Origin: Boletus sp. NGJ
Taxonomy: Eukaryota > Basidiomycota > Agaricomycetes > Boletales > Boletaceae
Length of the DNA: 64,000 nt
Assembly: GCA_019096195.1 (NCBI GenBank)
Contig: JAGTXK010000011.1
Span: forward strand, 1 to 64,000
Reading direction: 5' to 3'
Position 1 is the stretch's first letter, and each line of letters begins with the position of its first letter. The notes below the pieces were generated by a model. The model worked only from the letters and a program-made list of their open reading frames with translations. It was not told the DNA's origin and searched no databases. This document shows positions 11,139-21,136 of the stretch, in pieces. Made by a program: the position numbers and the translations under genes.

Positions 11139-12417
11139 ATGCTGAATTTCCAGAAAGACCCAACATTAGTGCTTGACACCGGCAGCTCTGCTGTGGTGAG
11201 GGCAGTCGTGTTCCACCCTGACGGAAAGCACGTCTTGGGCGGGAGTAGGGGTGGGATTCGACGATGGCGACTCGAAGACGGACAAGAGGTCGGAAAGCAA
11301 ACGGGAGTGAAGCTGACCACCATTTCCGTGTCGAGGGATACCCAGTGGATAGTGTGTGGGACTGAGGAGGGAGCAAGCGTATGGGATGCAGAGTTGCAGG
11401 AAAAGGTCATCGACGTGGAGGGCACAACCTCTGTGAATGCGGTCGATGTTTCCCCAGATTCGACCACGTTTGCAACCGGGACTTCCAGAGCAGCGAGCGT
11501 CTGGCGCATAACGAGCGGGGAGAGACTCGTCGGCCCGCTGAAGCATGATGTTACTGCAATCAGGTTCTCCCCGAACGGCGAGCGCATTGCGACTGCCAGC
11601 TACGGTGGCTCAATTCGCGTTTTTGACGGTCGGAATGGTGACGAGCTGATGACCATCAAAACTATCACACCCTCCTCATCACCAAGCACTCCACTTGCAT
11701 GGTCCAACGATGGCCAGCAAATCTTTGCCGCATCTTACGACAACAATATCAAGTTATTTGATGTGTCGATGGGGTCCCAGATTGCCGAATCGCAGACTCT
11801 CAATGGCGGTTGGGTAGACTCTATCGCTCTAGCTGCCAATGGGAAATTCGTTGCAACCTGTGTAGGCAGGATCATCTCGTTTCAAGACACATCGACACTC
11901 TCTCAGATTGTCCCCATTACTGACAACGAAACGATATGGCCAATTGCCATCTCCCCTGATAATAGCTATCTGGCAACTGGATTAATTGACGGGAAAATCG
12001 CCATCCGTGACCTCGGCGGCGTTCTCCCAGACTCATATGGTCCTTTCCATGTAAGCATTTGTCCATTGACAATCTTGGCAAACCTCATTATGTCTCTCAT
12101 GTTGATGTATTACATTAGAAATCTGATCACGAGGAAGGACAACTAGACGAACAGCCTTCAACCTCGGGCGGGCATGACAACAAACGACCTGACTCCTCCC
12201 CGGTAGGAGTTTGCCATTCGATCGCCAAAAGGGTTGCTAAGTCCCTCATTATGTACGTACACTAGGAACCTCGGAAATCCAGCCCAGTCGAGTCCGAGAC
12301 ACATGGCGATGACGGCGATGAGGATCTCCTCGAGGTATCCTTTCGTTGTTTTCCAGCCTTAATTGAGTTCTCACGATCGCACAGGTGGAGGTGACATCCG
12401 GCGCACCCGCCCGCTGA
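11139..12417 (+). CDS. WD40 beta-propeller protein, array copy C, tail cut short
   Basis: Exons: up to 12050 (propeller), 12119-12202, 12266-12334 and 12385-12417. The propeller is intact (VVFHPDGKHV, VWDAELQEK, AIRFSPNGER, IAISPDNSYL). In the exon that reads VEVTSGAPA, copy C has one extra base relative to copy B, so the frame hits TGA at 12415-12417, about 350 codons into the gene. The rest of the tail is still present downstream in open frames but would not be translated unless splicing skips this 48-base exon class. The start at 11139 is the first ATG in frame; as in A and B, upstream exons may exist. Confidence 0.65.
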
Positions 12418-13333
12418 ATTCGATTTTGATGAGGTTGGTGATCACTACTATCATCCTCTCCCCTCTGTGTCGACTCTGCTGAAGCCATCATCTCCTGTAT
12501 CATCTGCTCATCGTGAGGACGAGGTACTCCCCCTAGAGGCGTCCCCTACCGTATTGCACTTGTCAGACGCCATGCCAGTGATCCACCCTCCATTGACACA
12601 TGCAGAAGAACATCTCGACACTGTCAAGTCGTCTCATGGCATTACAAGGTTTAAGCAGTGGGTACAGATGAGAATCAAGAAGAGTAGCAAGGACTCCAAT
12701 TCACATAAGCTCGATCGAGTTGCGGGAAATTCACGTCGGGCCACCGATGATCAATCTCCTTCCCAATCGCCAGCGAGAGTGGACCTCACACACGAGGGAC
12801 CTTCGTGGATGGCTGGAGGTCAACGTGTACCAGTGAGTACTCTTCCTTAGTAGACGATTGGATGCGGTGTGTCTGACATATCATATCATCTCAGCGAATG
12901 GTCGCGACATCGCCTGGAGAACCAGAACCTATTTTTTCGTCGAGTTTGTTTGCAAAGATTCGTCAAGCGCTACAGCCTAAATCGGCTACCGAAGATGCTC
13001 AAGCTAACCATGCGAACGAAGGTGGTTCTCATACTGGACAAGGCTCTGCAAATCCAGAGGAAGCGGTCACGGTGTGTCTCTTTCTTGTTATCATGTGCCC
13101 TGTCAGGTTAACTTATCTTCTACTATCAGGCTCAGCAAACAAACAATGGATCTGATCCCTCCGGCGAGGGGGTCCATCTCAAGGTGCGCGCACTTTCCTT
13201 ATGCTTGTGTTATCAGACTTACAGTGGGTTGTATCAGCGAGGATCAGGCAAGGTTACCCTCAGCATGAGATTCTCGATTACGTTTCCCGGGTGGATGTGT
13301 TGTGGCTCAGGTACCGGACACGGGACGTATTGA
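12418..13333 (+). pseudogene. Orphaned tail exons of copy C
   Basis: The exons homologous to the A and B tail are still here: about 12474-12836, 12895-13074 and one from after the AG at about 13131 to TGA at 13331-13333. They keep good splice sites and open frames (EEHLDTVKSSHG, FSSSLFAKIRQAL, VHLKVRALSLCLC, SITFPGWMCCGS). They lie behind the early stop of copy C, so they are either recently silenced or reached by alternative splicing. They are about 80-85% similar to copy A over this stretch, unlike the near-identical A/B pair. Confidence 0.6.
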
Positions 13334-15238
13334 TCTATGCGATTCGATGCCATACGTATAGTCTCGCATCCTGGAGAACTCGTCGATGGAGGGGAATCCT
13401 ATTTTCGACTTGCTTGATGATGCACGAATAGATCATGGATGTACGATCGAGACAGCAGTGCTACTATTATGAGGATATGCACAACTCCAATTGGCCAAGC
13501 CTTGCGTATTTGTCAACGACGCCATAGAATGAGTACATCATGTCCAAGTTATGACTGTCCATCCTGACATCGACATCCCTGGGATACATCACCCACGACG
13601 TCTTTAGAGAAAACACACACATGCGAACCCAGCGCGATACGCCGTGTCCACCCGGACACCGTACATATCGTGATGTCATCCTTAAACAAAAGAGTAAACA
13701 TACCCAGACCAAACTACACACATGTACCACGAAGATCATACGACGAGATGATACAGACGACGTTACCACCCATCGTCGGCACCTCGTCTGACACGTTCAG
13801 GACCGAATTCTCTGTTGGAACCGAAGGCGCCTTTTTGGTGCGCAACCGACCCGGGTGTGTCGTAGATCCCACCACCGTCCGATCGATTCCCCCCCTCTGT
13901 CGATCTACCACGTAGAGACAAAGATCCGTCTGATCATATCCTCGAATGTATACCTCGTGTCTGTCCTCGTAATCAGCGGCAAATGGTGAGCATGAAGATG
14001 ATGTAGACTTCGGACGGGCAGTGCGACACTCCGTGGGAGAGAGAAACGCTGAAACAGGGGGGAGGGAATGGCGGTTGGAGTATGCGTAGGGAAGGGACGG
14101 GATACGCTTCCACGGAACGAACTCTGAAACACAAAATATACGGGCCACATAATCGCAAGGACGTGAGCCACATTCGATTGAATGTTTATAGTTGATCGTC
14201 TATTATCATCTCGCCAGTGCAGGACGTGGGTCAAGATTGGAGGAAGCACAATCTGCGTAACCGATGAATTTTGACAAGGAAAAGTGTGGAAAGGGGAAGA
14301 CACGACCACTGGGGATGACGATCCAAGCGAGCTTGGAGGTGTCCCAGATAACGATCAAGGAATCTCAGATTAACACTGGGTGAGAACACGTCGTGGCGGG
14401 CATCGGCGCTGGTTGAAAGGCCACTCGGAAATGCGTCCACAACATGTTAGTGGTTTAGTTTGGGACAGACACATAGTGAAAGTGTTGCAATTGAAACAGT
14501 TTGCTCAATTTGGCAGCTGCTGTGGTTCATTAGATTTGCATATATTCAGTGCGAGCGGGTCATTCCGGAGAAGACATGTAGCAAGGGAACCTTATTCGAA
14601 TTGAATGGGAGATATACCTTGGTCGACCTGTTTTTGTTCAGAATTCATGAATTGAACCCCGCTACCTTGCCCGCTGTTCTCGCGTTTGCATGTTACGCCC
14701 CCTACATCTGAAAAGTAGCACCAGGCTGTGTGAGCCCTCCCCTTAGAGACCGATATTCCGAGGGGGAGGGAGAAGGAGCTTACCTTCTGGAACGAATTGA
14801 CTCGTGACCCTTGTACATGGAGTTTGTTGCTTCTTCAGAAGTGGAGTGGAAGACAGCAAGGAGTGCTAGTGATTGCCCACATCACTTGTGTGATTTCGGG
14901 AGAAGCGGACGGGTAACAGTGTTTACTTGGGGCTAAGCGCTAAGAAATTTGGATCACGATGATCTGTGCGTAACAACAACAACCGAGTGCGTGTGCGTTG
15001 GTACTCATCATCATCTTTACTGCTTGTGTTTCAAAGGTACCGTATCAAAATCGCATTTAAAATTTGAAGATTTCGTGACTGTCACTCTCATGATCCTGTC
15101 CACAGGTTGCCAAACGGAAATGAATATCGCGGATTCTCTGACCTCGCATGTTGGCGAGGGTCCGCTCCACATGCTTGTGTTGCATCTAGGCTTCTACCGC
15201 TAGATTGAAAAGGCATGAAGAGCAGAACCCCACAACAA
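13334..15238. other. Array end and gene-free stretch
   Basis: About 13334-13500 is the 3' flank repeat, 13550-14240 shares blocks with the spacers near 5 kb and 9.1 kb, and 14265-14460 matches 9448-9700. Similarity to the array stops near 14460, which I take as its right border. From 14460 to 15238 nothing recognisable was found: no convincing coding frame, RNA gene or repeat. Confidence 0.5.
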
Positions 15239-16065
15239 ATGTCGGATCTCTTCTTCAACGAGCGGAATGATTTGAACAGTCGTCCCGATCGTTCCTCCAA
15301 CGCGGTTGCTCATGGATATCTTCGGTGAGCCCTAGCCGGGCCTTCCGTTGAGGCCTTTTTTACAATGGTTACTGTCATAGCCTTCCGGTGTCAGATGTTA
15401 CTTCAAGTTGTACCCCGCAGATGTTCCATGAAAATTATGGGCAGAACCCATTCGGGTTGCAGGTCAAGTCGCCTGTCCATCCGATCAGACTGACACACAA
15501 TTTTTTGGCCATTCGTTTCCGCACGCTGTACCGCAGTTTTCTCCGGGGGTGCTGCGTCTTGATAAACCTGCTCCCCACCACCTATCAGTCAGCGAAGAGG
15601 TAACGATCACTAGAGTTGGGGAGACTCTCATTCCCCACTTGCGCCACACTATAACACTGCCTGGAAGTCATTCTTTCCGGAAACTGTACTCTCTCTCGCA
15701 GAGGAATCATGTCGGCTCGTCCCGATTGCTGCTTCAATCTGTTAGCCCTCGCTTACGCTACCCTCTCAGTCGAGACAGCACGAGACAGGCCGATTACTTT
15801 GGGCTTCAATGGATCGATGATGTGACACGACCATAGAAGCTACCAGGAGTGGGCTCATGCCATTCATGAATGCTGCGCAAGCGGTCCATGTCGGAGACGA
15901 GAGAAACCACCGGGTCAGTTGCTAGGAGACAATATGCGCCACACGTCAAATTCTTACTGGTCACATACAGGATATCTTCTCAAGTTGTGGGTTGCGTTTT
16001 GCTCGCAATGAATCTCTTCTCAGGCACACGAAGGTGAGAGGGTGGTCTCACCTGCCCGAAGTAGA
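15239..16065 (+). pseudogene. Decayed copy of the long C2H2 gene at 28024
   Basis: It starts with ATG and MSDLFFNE, matching MSNVFFNE at 28024. An intron-like stretch (about 15325-15410) ending in a cag/atg acceptor is in the same place as in the intact gene. Further on the frame HLSVSEEVTITRVGETL matches HPSVQEETMLDRVGETR, and LQWIDDVTRP takes the place of the first finger CQWFDGAIPC, with its cysteines gone. GLRFARNESLLRHTKV near 16000 matches RLRFARADSMQRHHKT of the last finger. Frames shift between these pieces and two zinc fingers are lost. This is a dead paralogue. Confidence 0.7.
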
Positions 16066-16109
16066 CTTCACGGAGCGTGTTGATAAGGATGTTCCAACGG
16101 TGTTGGCCA

Positions 16110-16551
16110 CAGAGTGCCTGGGTGGATATAATCAAGATTGGTCACCATTGGTATGCTTCTATTTCCGTCGTGATGGCTCGGTCTCAACATGCCATTCCAA
16201 AAGGATATGATAACATTCAATGGCCATGTTATTGGCGAAAAGGAGGTCATCTGTCAGTGGATAGACCGCGGGACATCCTGCAACGACCCAGTGAAGGGGA
16301 AGGACCTCGGTACCCATTTACGCCTTAGACACTGCGTCACGTCTGATTCCCGGCTGTATACGTGTCTCTGGCACAACCGTGTCAGCCGGCCGATGAAGAA
16401 GCCGAGCCTCGAAAGGCACATGAAGGAACGACACGTCCCCGTGTCCTGGGCCTGCCCGACCTGTGAGAAGGTTTTCACAAGGGAAAGTAGCTTGAGGGAC
16501 GATGTCCAGGTCGTGTCAGTGCATGGTCTTTCGTTACTTAAATACCAGTAA
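16110..16551 (+). pseudogene. Degenerate copy of the short C2H2 gene at 26490
   Basis: A short first exon (GGYNQDWSPL, compare GGFNLDWGVV) is followed by an intron with donor gtatgc in the matching position and a second exon starting ITFNGHVIGEKEV. Finger 1 keeps CQWIDRG with C and a His pair, but has one extra residue. In finger 2 the second Cys is lost (CLWHNRVS against CRWHECSS). In finger 3 CPTCEKVFTRESSLR is kept but the His pair is gone. The first exon has no ATG in frame. A long open frame remains from the ATG at 16189, so a partial protein cannot be excluded, but it is probably non-functional. Confidence 0.7.
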
Positions 16552-16689
16552 TTTTTTTCGCACTGTCTAGGTTCAATGTATATTAGCACTTGCTACTTTG
16601 TTTAGTACCCATGACTACATCTTGGTGGTACATATGCATTATGAGATTTGTACCATGACTGAAAGCTGACTGTACTTGGGCTGTTGACG

Positions 16690-16855
16690 GCGCACCATCC
16701 TCACTTTAACGGGAAGCTCGTTCCATCTCGCATCCCTCTGAGTGCAGTAAATAACTACGATCGAACACCTGAGGGCCGTTGGTCGGTCCGGCGCTCCCTC
16801 CAGGCTCCGATTCCTCAAGCTGTATACAAGAATTTCGTGGATAAACAACTTGAAA
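16690..16855 (+). pseudogene. Fragment of an O-fucosyltransferase-like gene
   Basis: The frame reads HFNGKLVPSRIPLSAV and, further on, PIPQAVYKNFVDKQ. This matches the intact enzyme at 50990-52822, which has EYNGKLIPARIPLSAI and PTPRAVHKEYYKKA in the same order and spacing. No other part of the enzyme was found around it. It is a single-exon relic next to the decayed C2H2 genes, about 35 kb from its intact relative. Confidence 0.65.
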
Positions 16856-17467
16856 TATTTGATGTCGTGTACGTTGTAATGTCATGGACACTCTTGTCCT
16901 CTCCAAGAATTCCAGACTCGCCGAGACTATCGCTGACTACGATTCATGATTCAGAATACAGGTCGAACAATGCCCTATCTTAATCACGTTTTGCATTCAT
17001 TGAGATCTAGAGGTGTTCCTTCGAGAACTCCCAGGCCGTCGGGGCCGAAAGCAGCGATCAGTGCTCGGGAATTTCATGAGATTCAGATGGCTCGGCAACC
17101 GGTAGCAGTTCTGCTACGCGACGCCAAGTTTAAAAGTTAACGGAGGCATCGATTACTCGCTAACTTGAACGCATCACAAAGGGAGATCCGACAGCGGTTG
17201 GGTGCCTAGAGTCAAAGGTACGTTCTCGGTGACCCCTGAAAAGGATGATTAGGTGACTCCAGACCCCACGGAATATCAGCCCAATAATATCAACTGTTGT
17301 ACAAAACGGATGAAATTTTACTAGCGAGAAGAACAAAACCGGTTACAAGATTAATGCTAGGGACCCATCTTGTGACAACGGATGTGCTGTTCGTGGCTTT
17401 CCATCTCTTCTTCTGATTAATATTCCTCTTCTGTTGCGTCAACACTTGATGATACCAACGAATTGCT
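16856..17467. other. Intergenic stretch without recognisable genes
   Basis: I see nothing convincing here. Short open frames have no domain and no splice-supported extension. The part next to 17467 is probably the 3' untranslated region of MMS2. Confidence 0.5.
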
Positions 17468-18053
17468 TCAGAACGTGCTGCCTTCTGGTGGTTGAGGCAG
17501 CTTTCTGTTATTAAAAGACCCCATCTCCCTAACACGTAAAAAATCAGACATCCGAAACGAAAGCCAGGAGAATTGTCTCACCTCCTTATACCGACCAAGA
17601 TAGTCTCTAGGCTGCTATCCCTCCCCCACTGGGCGAGAACGCTGAGTTTGGCAGGATCAACCTTGCCATCTGTCTGACTGACGAAAGGGAGATTAACACG
17701 GGATAGGAACTGCACGGCAGGTGGCTTTTCCGGATACGATTCGCCACAGTGAATCTTAAGGCTGTAGATACGGTTCTCGTGTACAGTCTGCAGCGCGCGA
17801 TCAGCTTGCGATGTCGGGGATCGGGGGTGCATATGTGTGGGGACTTACATGGCCTGGGCCGATGATGGTTCCGTTCCAATTGCTCATGAGGATATCTTCG
17901 CTATCCTCCAATCCATACGAGCAAGAGCCATCGCCGATACCTTTTTCACCCTTCTCGAGTTCTTCAAGGAGGCGGAAATTTCGTGGAACTAGGCGCTCTT
18001 GCATTAGTATTATGCGTGTAGTCTATGTTTGAATGTAGTGTACCCTTGGCCAT
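17468..18053 (-). CDS. MMS2: Ubiquitin E2 variant Mms2/Uev1
   Basis: Exons on the minus strand: 18053-18044, 17988-17849, 17787-17582 and 17528-17468, giving 138 residues, the family's usual length. The protein begins [20 protein letters not shown] and contains [41 protein letters not shown] and [12 protein letters not shown], ending [11 protein letters not shown]. The catalytic Cys and HPN motif of true E2s are absent, as expected of a variant. Mms2 pairs with Ubc13 to build Lys63-linked ubiquitin chains, notably on PCNA in error-free DNA damage tolerance. The first coding exon is only 10 bases. The gene is divergent from HSE1, with 198 bases between start codons. Confidence 0.95.
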
Positions 18054-18251
18054 GATGTGTAGAGAGAAACAAGTAGGGAAGCGCAGAAATGGTTGTGTTT
18101 GCGAGAGTGGCCACGTCCACGCGCCAATCACGGCAAGTTCGGGATATCAACACCGCCTCTCGCAGCGACTATCACTAGGACCTCACTATCTCCATCAATA
18201 CTACCAACAACCACAGCAGCGGAATCGACAGTGGCTTGAACAACACTCGCC
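18054..18251. promoter_or_regulatory. Shared divergent promoter of MMS2 and HSE1
   Basis: Only 198 bases separate the two start codons, so the two genes must share this region as promoter and 5' leaders. It contains CAA/ACC-rich stretches near 18180-18245 typical of fungal leaders. No clear TATA box was seen. Co-regulation is an inference from the spacing. Confidence 0.55.
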
Positions 18252-20993
18252 ATGTTCAGAGCCGGCCAGACAAACCCTTACGATGATATAGTTGGTGCGT
18301 TCACACCCGCGATCAGCCTTCCAACCGAATATGCAACCCGCCTGACATCACAAATACAGTCAAAGCTACGGACGAGAACTTGACCAGCGAGAACTGGGAG
18401 GTCATCCTCAACCTCTGCGACAAAGTACAGGAAGAGGGTGAACCAGGGTACTTCTTCCTCTCTCTTTAGCCAACCCACCGCCCTGACATTCCGTTCCTAC
18501 AGTGCTCGCAATGTCATCGCCGCCCTGATCAAACGCCTCGCGCACCGCAGTCCGAATGTCCAACTCTACTCACTTTCCCTCGCAGAATCTCTTTCAAAGA
18601 ACTGTCGGATCGATCTTCACCGCGAATTGGCTTCACGCGCGTTCACTCAGGCTCTCGAGAAACTCATCAGCGATCGGGTGCGCATCTTGAGAATTCGATC
18701 TCAGGAGATACGTACTCATGATATATTCACTCAAGACTACCCACGACAAGGTTCGCAAGAGAGCTTTGAACCTGGTCGCCGTATGGACAGCCGAGTTCGA
18801 CAACGATTCTTCGCTCGGTGTTATGGAGGAGTGCTACAATAATTTGAAAGCAAAGAGTGAGATTTCCTCGCTGCCCTTTCCGTGAATTACTGACTTGTGC
18901 CCGAAGATTATAAATTTGAGCCACCAGACGAGCCCGCCCCTCCTACTGTCGACGACGAAGCACGGCGGAGGGAAGAAGAGGAGCTTCAACGTGTCCTGGA
19001 GATGTCTATGCATGACAAGGGTGGCAGAACCGGGTATGCCGAGTACTCGGCGCAGTCAAGTGGTGCAGGTGGATCAAGCTCCGCCTTAGGAGATGGTCCC
19101 AGTACCAGCAACGCTACAGAACCCAATTACCCATCAGGCTACGTGCCTGCACAGGGTACGCAGAGAGCCGCAGCCTTGTCTACTTCATCGTTGCCATCGC
19201 AATACGTCGCTACGCCAGCACCTGCGTCCGCCGCCGTAGTCACTCGTGTCAAGGCTTTGCATACCTTTGAACCCACTGAACCGGGAGAACTCGCGTTTGA
19301 AAAGGGTGAAATCATCAAGGTCGTTGACCGCGGCTACAAAGACTGGTGGCGCGGCCAGTTGAAGGGGCGGACGGGGATATTTCCTGTCAACTATGTGGTC
19401 AGTGCTTTCCTTACTCGATTGTTGCTCCTCATCTGGGCGAACCTTGCAGGAACCGTTACCGGAGCTAACCGCAGTCGAACTTGCGAGAGAAGTGGAGCAA
19501 GAAGCAGCCGTATTTGCGCAGGCTGCGAATGTCGACCGATTATTGACAATGCTTCGCACCATAGACTCTTCCGGCGAAAACCTTGCGGATAACGAAGAGA
19601 TTCAGGTTCGAGAGTTTTGGAGCTTGTCGTGTGATCTAATCTCAAGCTATCTCGGCAGGAACTATATCGTTCTTGCATGTCTCTGCGGCCAAAGATCGTC
19701 AAACTCATCGATAAATACAGCCAGAAGCGAGGTACGTACCCCTGATTTTCTGTCGTAGGATGTATTGAGAGTCTCGTTCAGCCGATCTCGTGTCAATGAA
19801 CGAAAGCTTCGTCAAGGCACGAGTCATCTTTGATCGGATGATGGAAGACAGCCTTGCACGACATGGGAGTATGTACATCAGTCTTATTCGTTCAATTTGT
19901 GACTTATATCAAGGTAGTGTACGAAGTTGCCCCACGTCAAGACTATAGCCACGGACAAGCGCCTTACGCCCGCCAGGAGTATGGCTCTCAGCTCCCATAT
20001 GGTTACCCTCCTGCTCCTACACCTGGCTTTGACCAGCAATCTCCTCAGCAACAATCTCCGTACGGTTATGTTGCCCCGGCTGGCTACCCTGAGGGTTCGT
20101 TCCCACAACAGCATGCTGATCCCGGGTATGGTGTTGGACAAGGATATGCACCTGGAGCCACCCAACCATACGGTGGATCCGTGCAGCCTGCACGATCCCC
20201 TTATCCCCAACAACAACCACAGCCGCAACCACAGCCCCAGTCCCAGCCGCAACCTCAGCCTCAGCCGCAACTTCAACCGCAACCTCAAGCTCAACAGCAG
20301 CAACAGTATCACCCTCCGGCAGTCGAAGTCACACAGGCGGCCCAGCCTCAGGTACAAAGTCAACCCGGTCCAGAGCAGTCTGGTCCACCATACGTGTATG
20401 ATCCACACACCACGTACGCAGATCCAAACGTTCAAGCGTGGGCGCAATACTATGCCCAGGGAGGCAAAAGCCCCGCTGGTGCTGTTTATTTCTTCTCAGT
20501 ACCTGGGGTGACAGATGGTCCACCAAATGCCTCACCGCAAGGTCCACTTCATCCAGAACAAGGCATTCAACCACAAGGACAGTCAGTTTCACCGACCCAA
20601 ACTACTTCCCAAGTGACGTCTCAGCCAGACGGTGCTGGCCAATCACCGTACTTCTCGCCCGCCTCTGCCACATTGCAACCTCAGGGGTCATATGGGTACC
20701 ACACCGATCCTCCCAGTAGCACGCCGTTACCGTCACCGCAGACCGGGGCAGGAGCACCGTACAGTTATCCCTCTGCTCAACCTGCTGCACAATCTCCGCA
20801 GGGCTTTGGACCGACGTACGGAGGAGGACCGGGCAGTGAGAGTGGACATGTTTCATCGACAGTTTATGGACAAGCATCAGGGTATGATTATGGAGTTGGA
20901 GCGTTAGAGCATCAGTTCTCGGAGATGGGCGTTGGGCCTGGGACGGGAGTACAGCAGCACGCATATGCAGTGACTGGAGGTTCTCCGTCTTGA
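18252..20993 (+). CDS. HSE1: ESCRT-0 subunit Hse1 (STAM-like)
   Basis: Exons: 18252-18294, 18360-18447, 18503-18677, 18736-18856, 18907-19397, 19450-19605, 19659-19731, 19782-19868 and 19918-20993, giving 769 residues. Domains: VHS (about 1-145; ATDENLTSENWE, ARNVIAALIKRL), a ubiquitin-interacting motif (about 160-180; EEEELQRVLEMSM), SH3 (about 255-306; ALHTFEPTEPGELAF, DWWRGQLKGRTGIFPVNYV), a GAT-like helical region (about 307-410), and a long Q/P/Y/G-rich tail including a PQ repeat coded at 20215-20310. Hse1 works with Vps27 on endosomes to sort ubiquitinated membrane proteins. The tail is longer than in yeast, as is common in basidiomycetes. Confidence 0.95.
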
Positions 20994-21136
20994 ATGAGGA
21001 AGGCATTTATTTCTCATTGCAGACACCGTATCAAGGTAGTGCCGCTGTGTAAATTTAGCGAATGTATTGTCGAACAAACCCTAACCATAATACTGTACGA
21101 CCATTTTGGCTTGGAGTACTGACTTCCCAACTTGAA

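Larger units (their letters stand above)
1..14440. repeat. Tandem array of WD40 genes with repeated spacers
   Basis: Four gene units lie head to tail on the + strand, the first cut by the window edge. Their stop codons lie near 112, 4688, 8749 and 13333, giving periods of about 4.1-4.6 kb. Similarity covers the propeller exon, all tail exons and their introns, the 3' flank and at least 250 bases upstream of the propeller. Spacers share further blocks: about 5030-5560, 9060-9345 and 13690-14240; about 9448-9700 with 14265-14460; and about 1576-1760 with 10396-10580. The array probably continues to the left. It looks like unequal crossing-over followed by local gene conversion; no transposase or terminal repeats were seen. 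Confidence 0.9.

Noticed and set aside
1-14440. NACHT or other STAND NTPase domain joined to the WD40 genes
   Set aside because: No Walker A or B motif or NACHT-like frame was found upstream of any copy.
19884-20447. 187-residue minus-strand open frame rich in Leu and Arg
   Set aside because: It is the antisense of the HSE1 Pro/Gln repeat.
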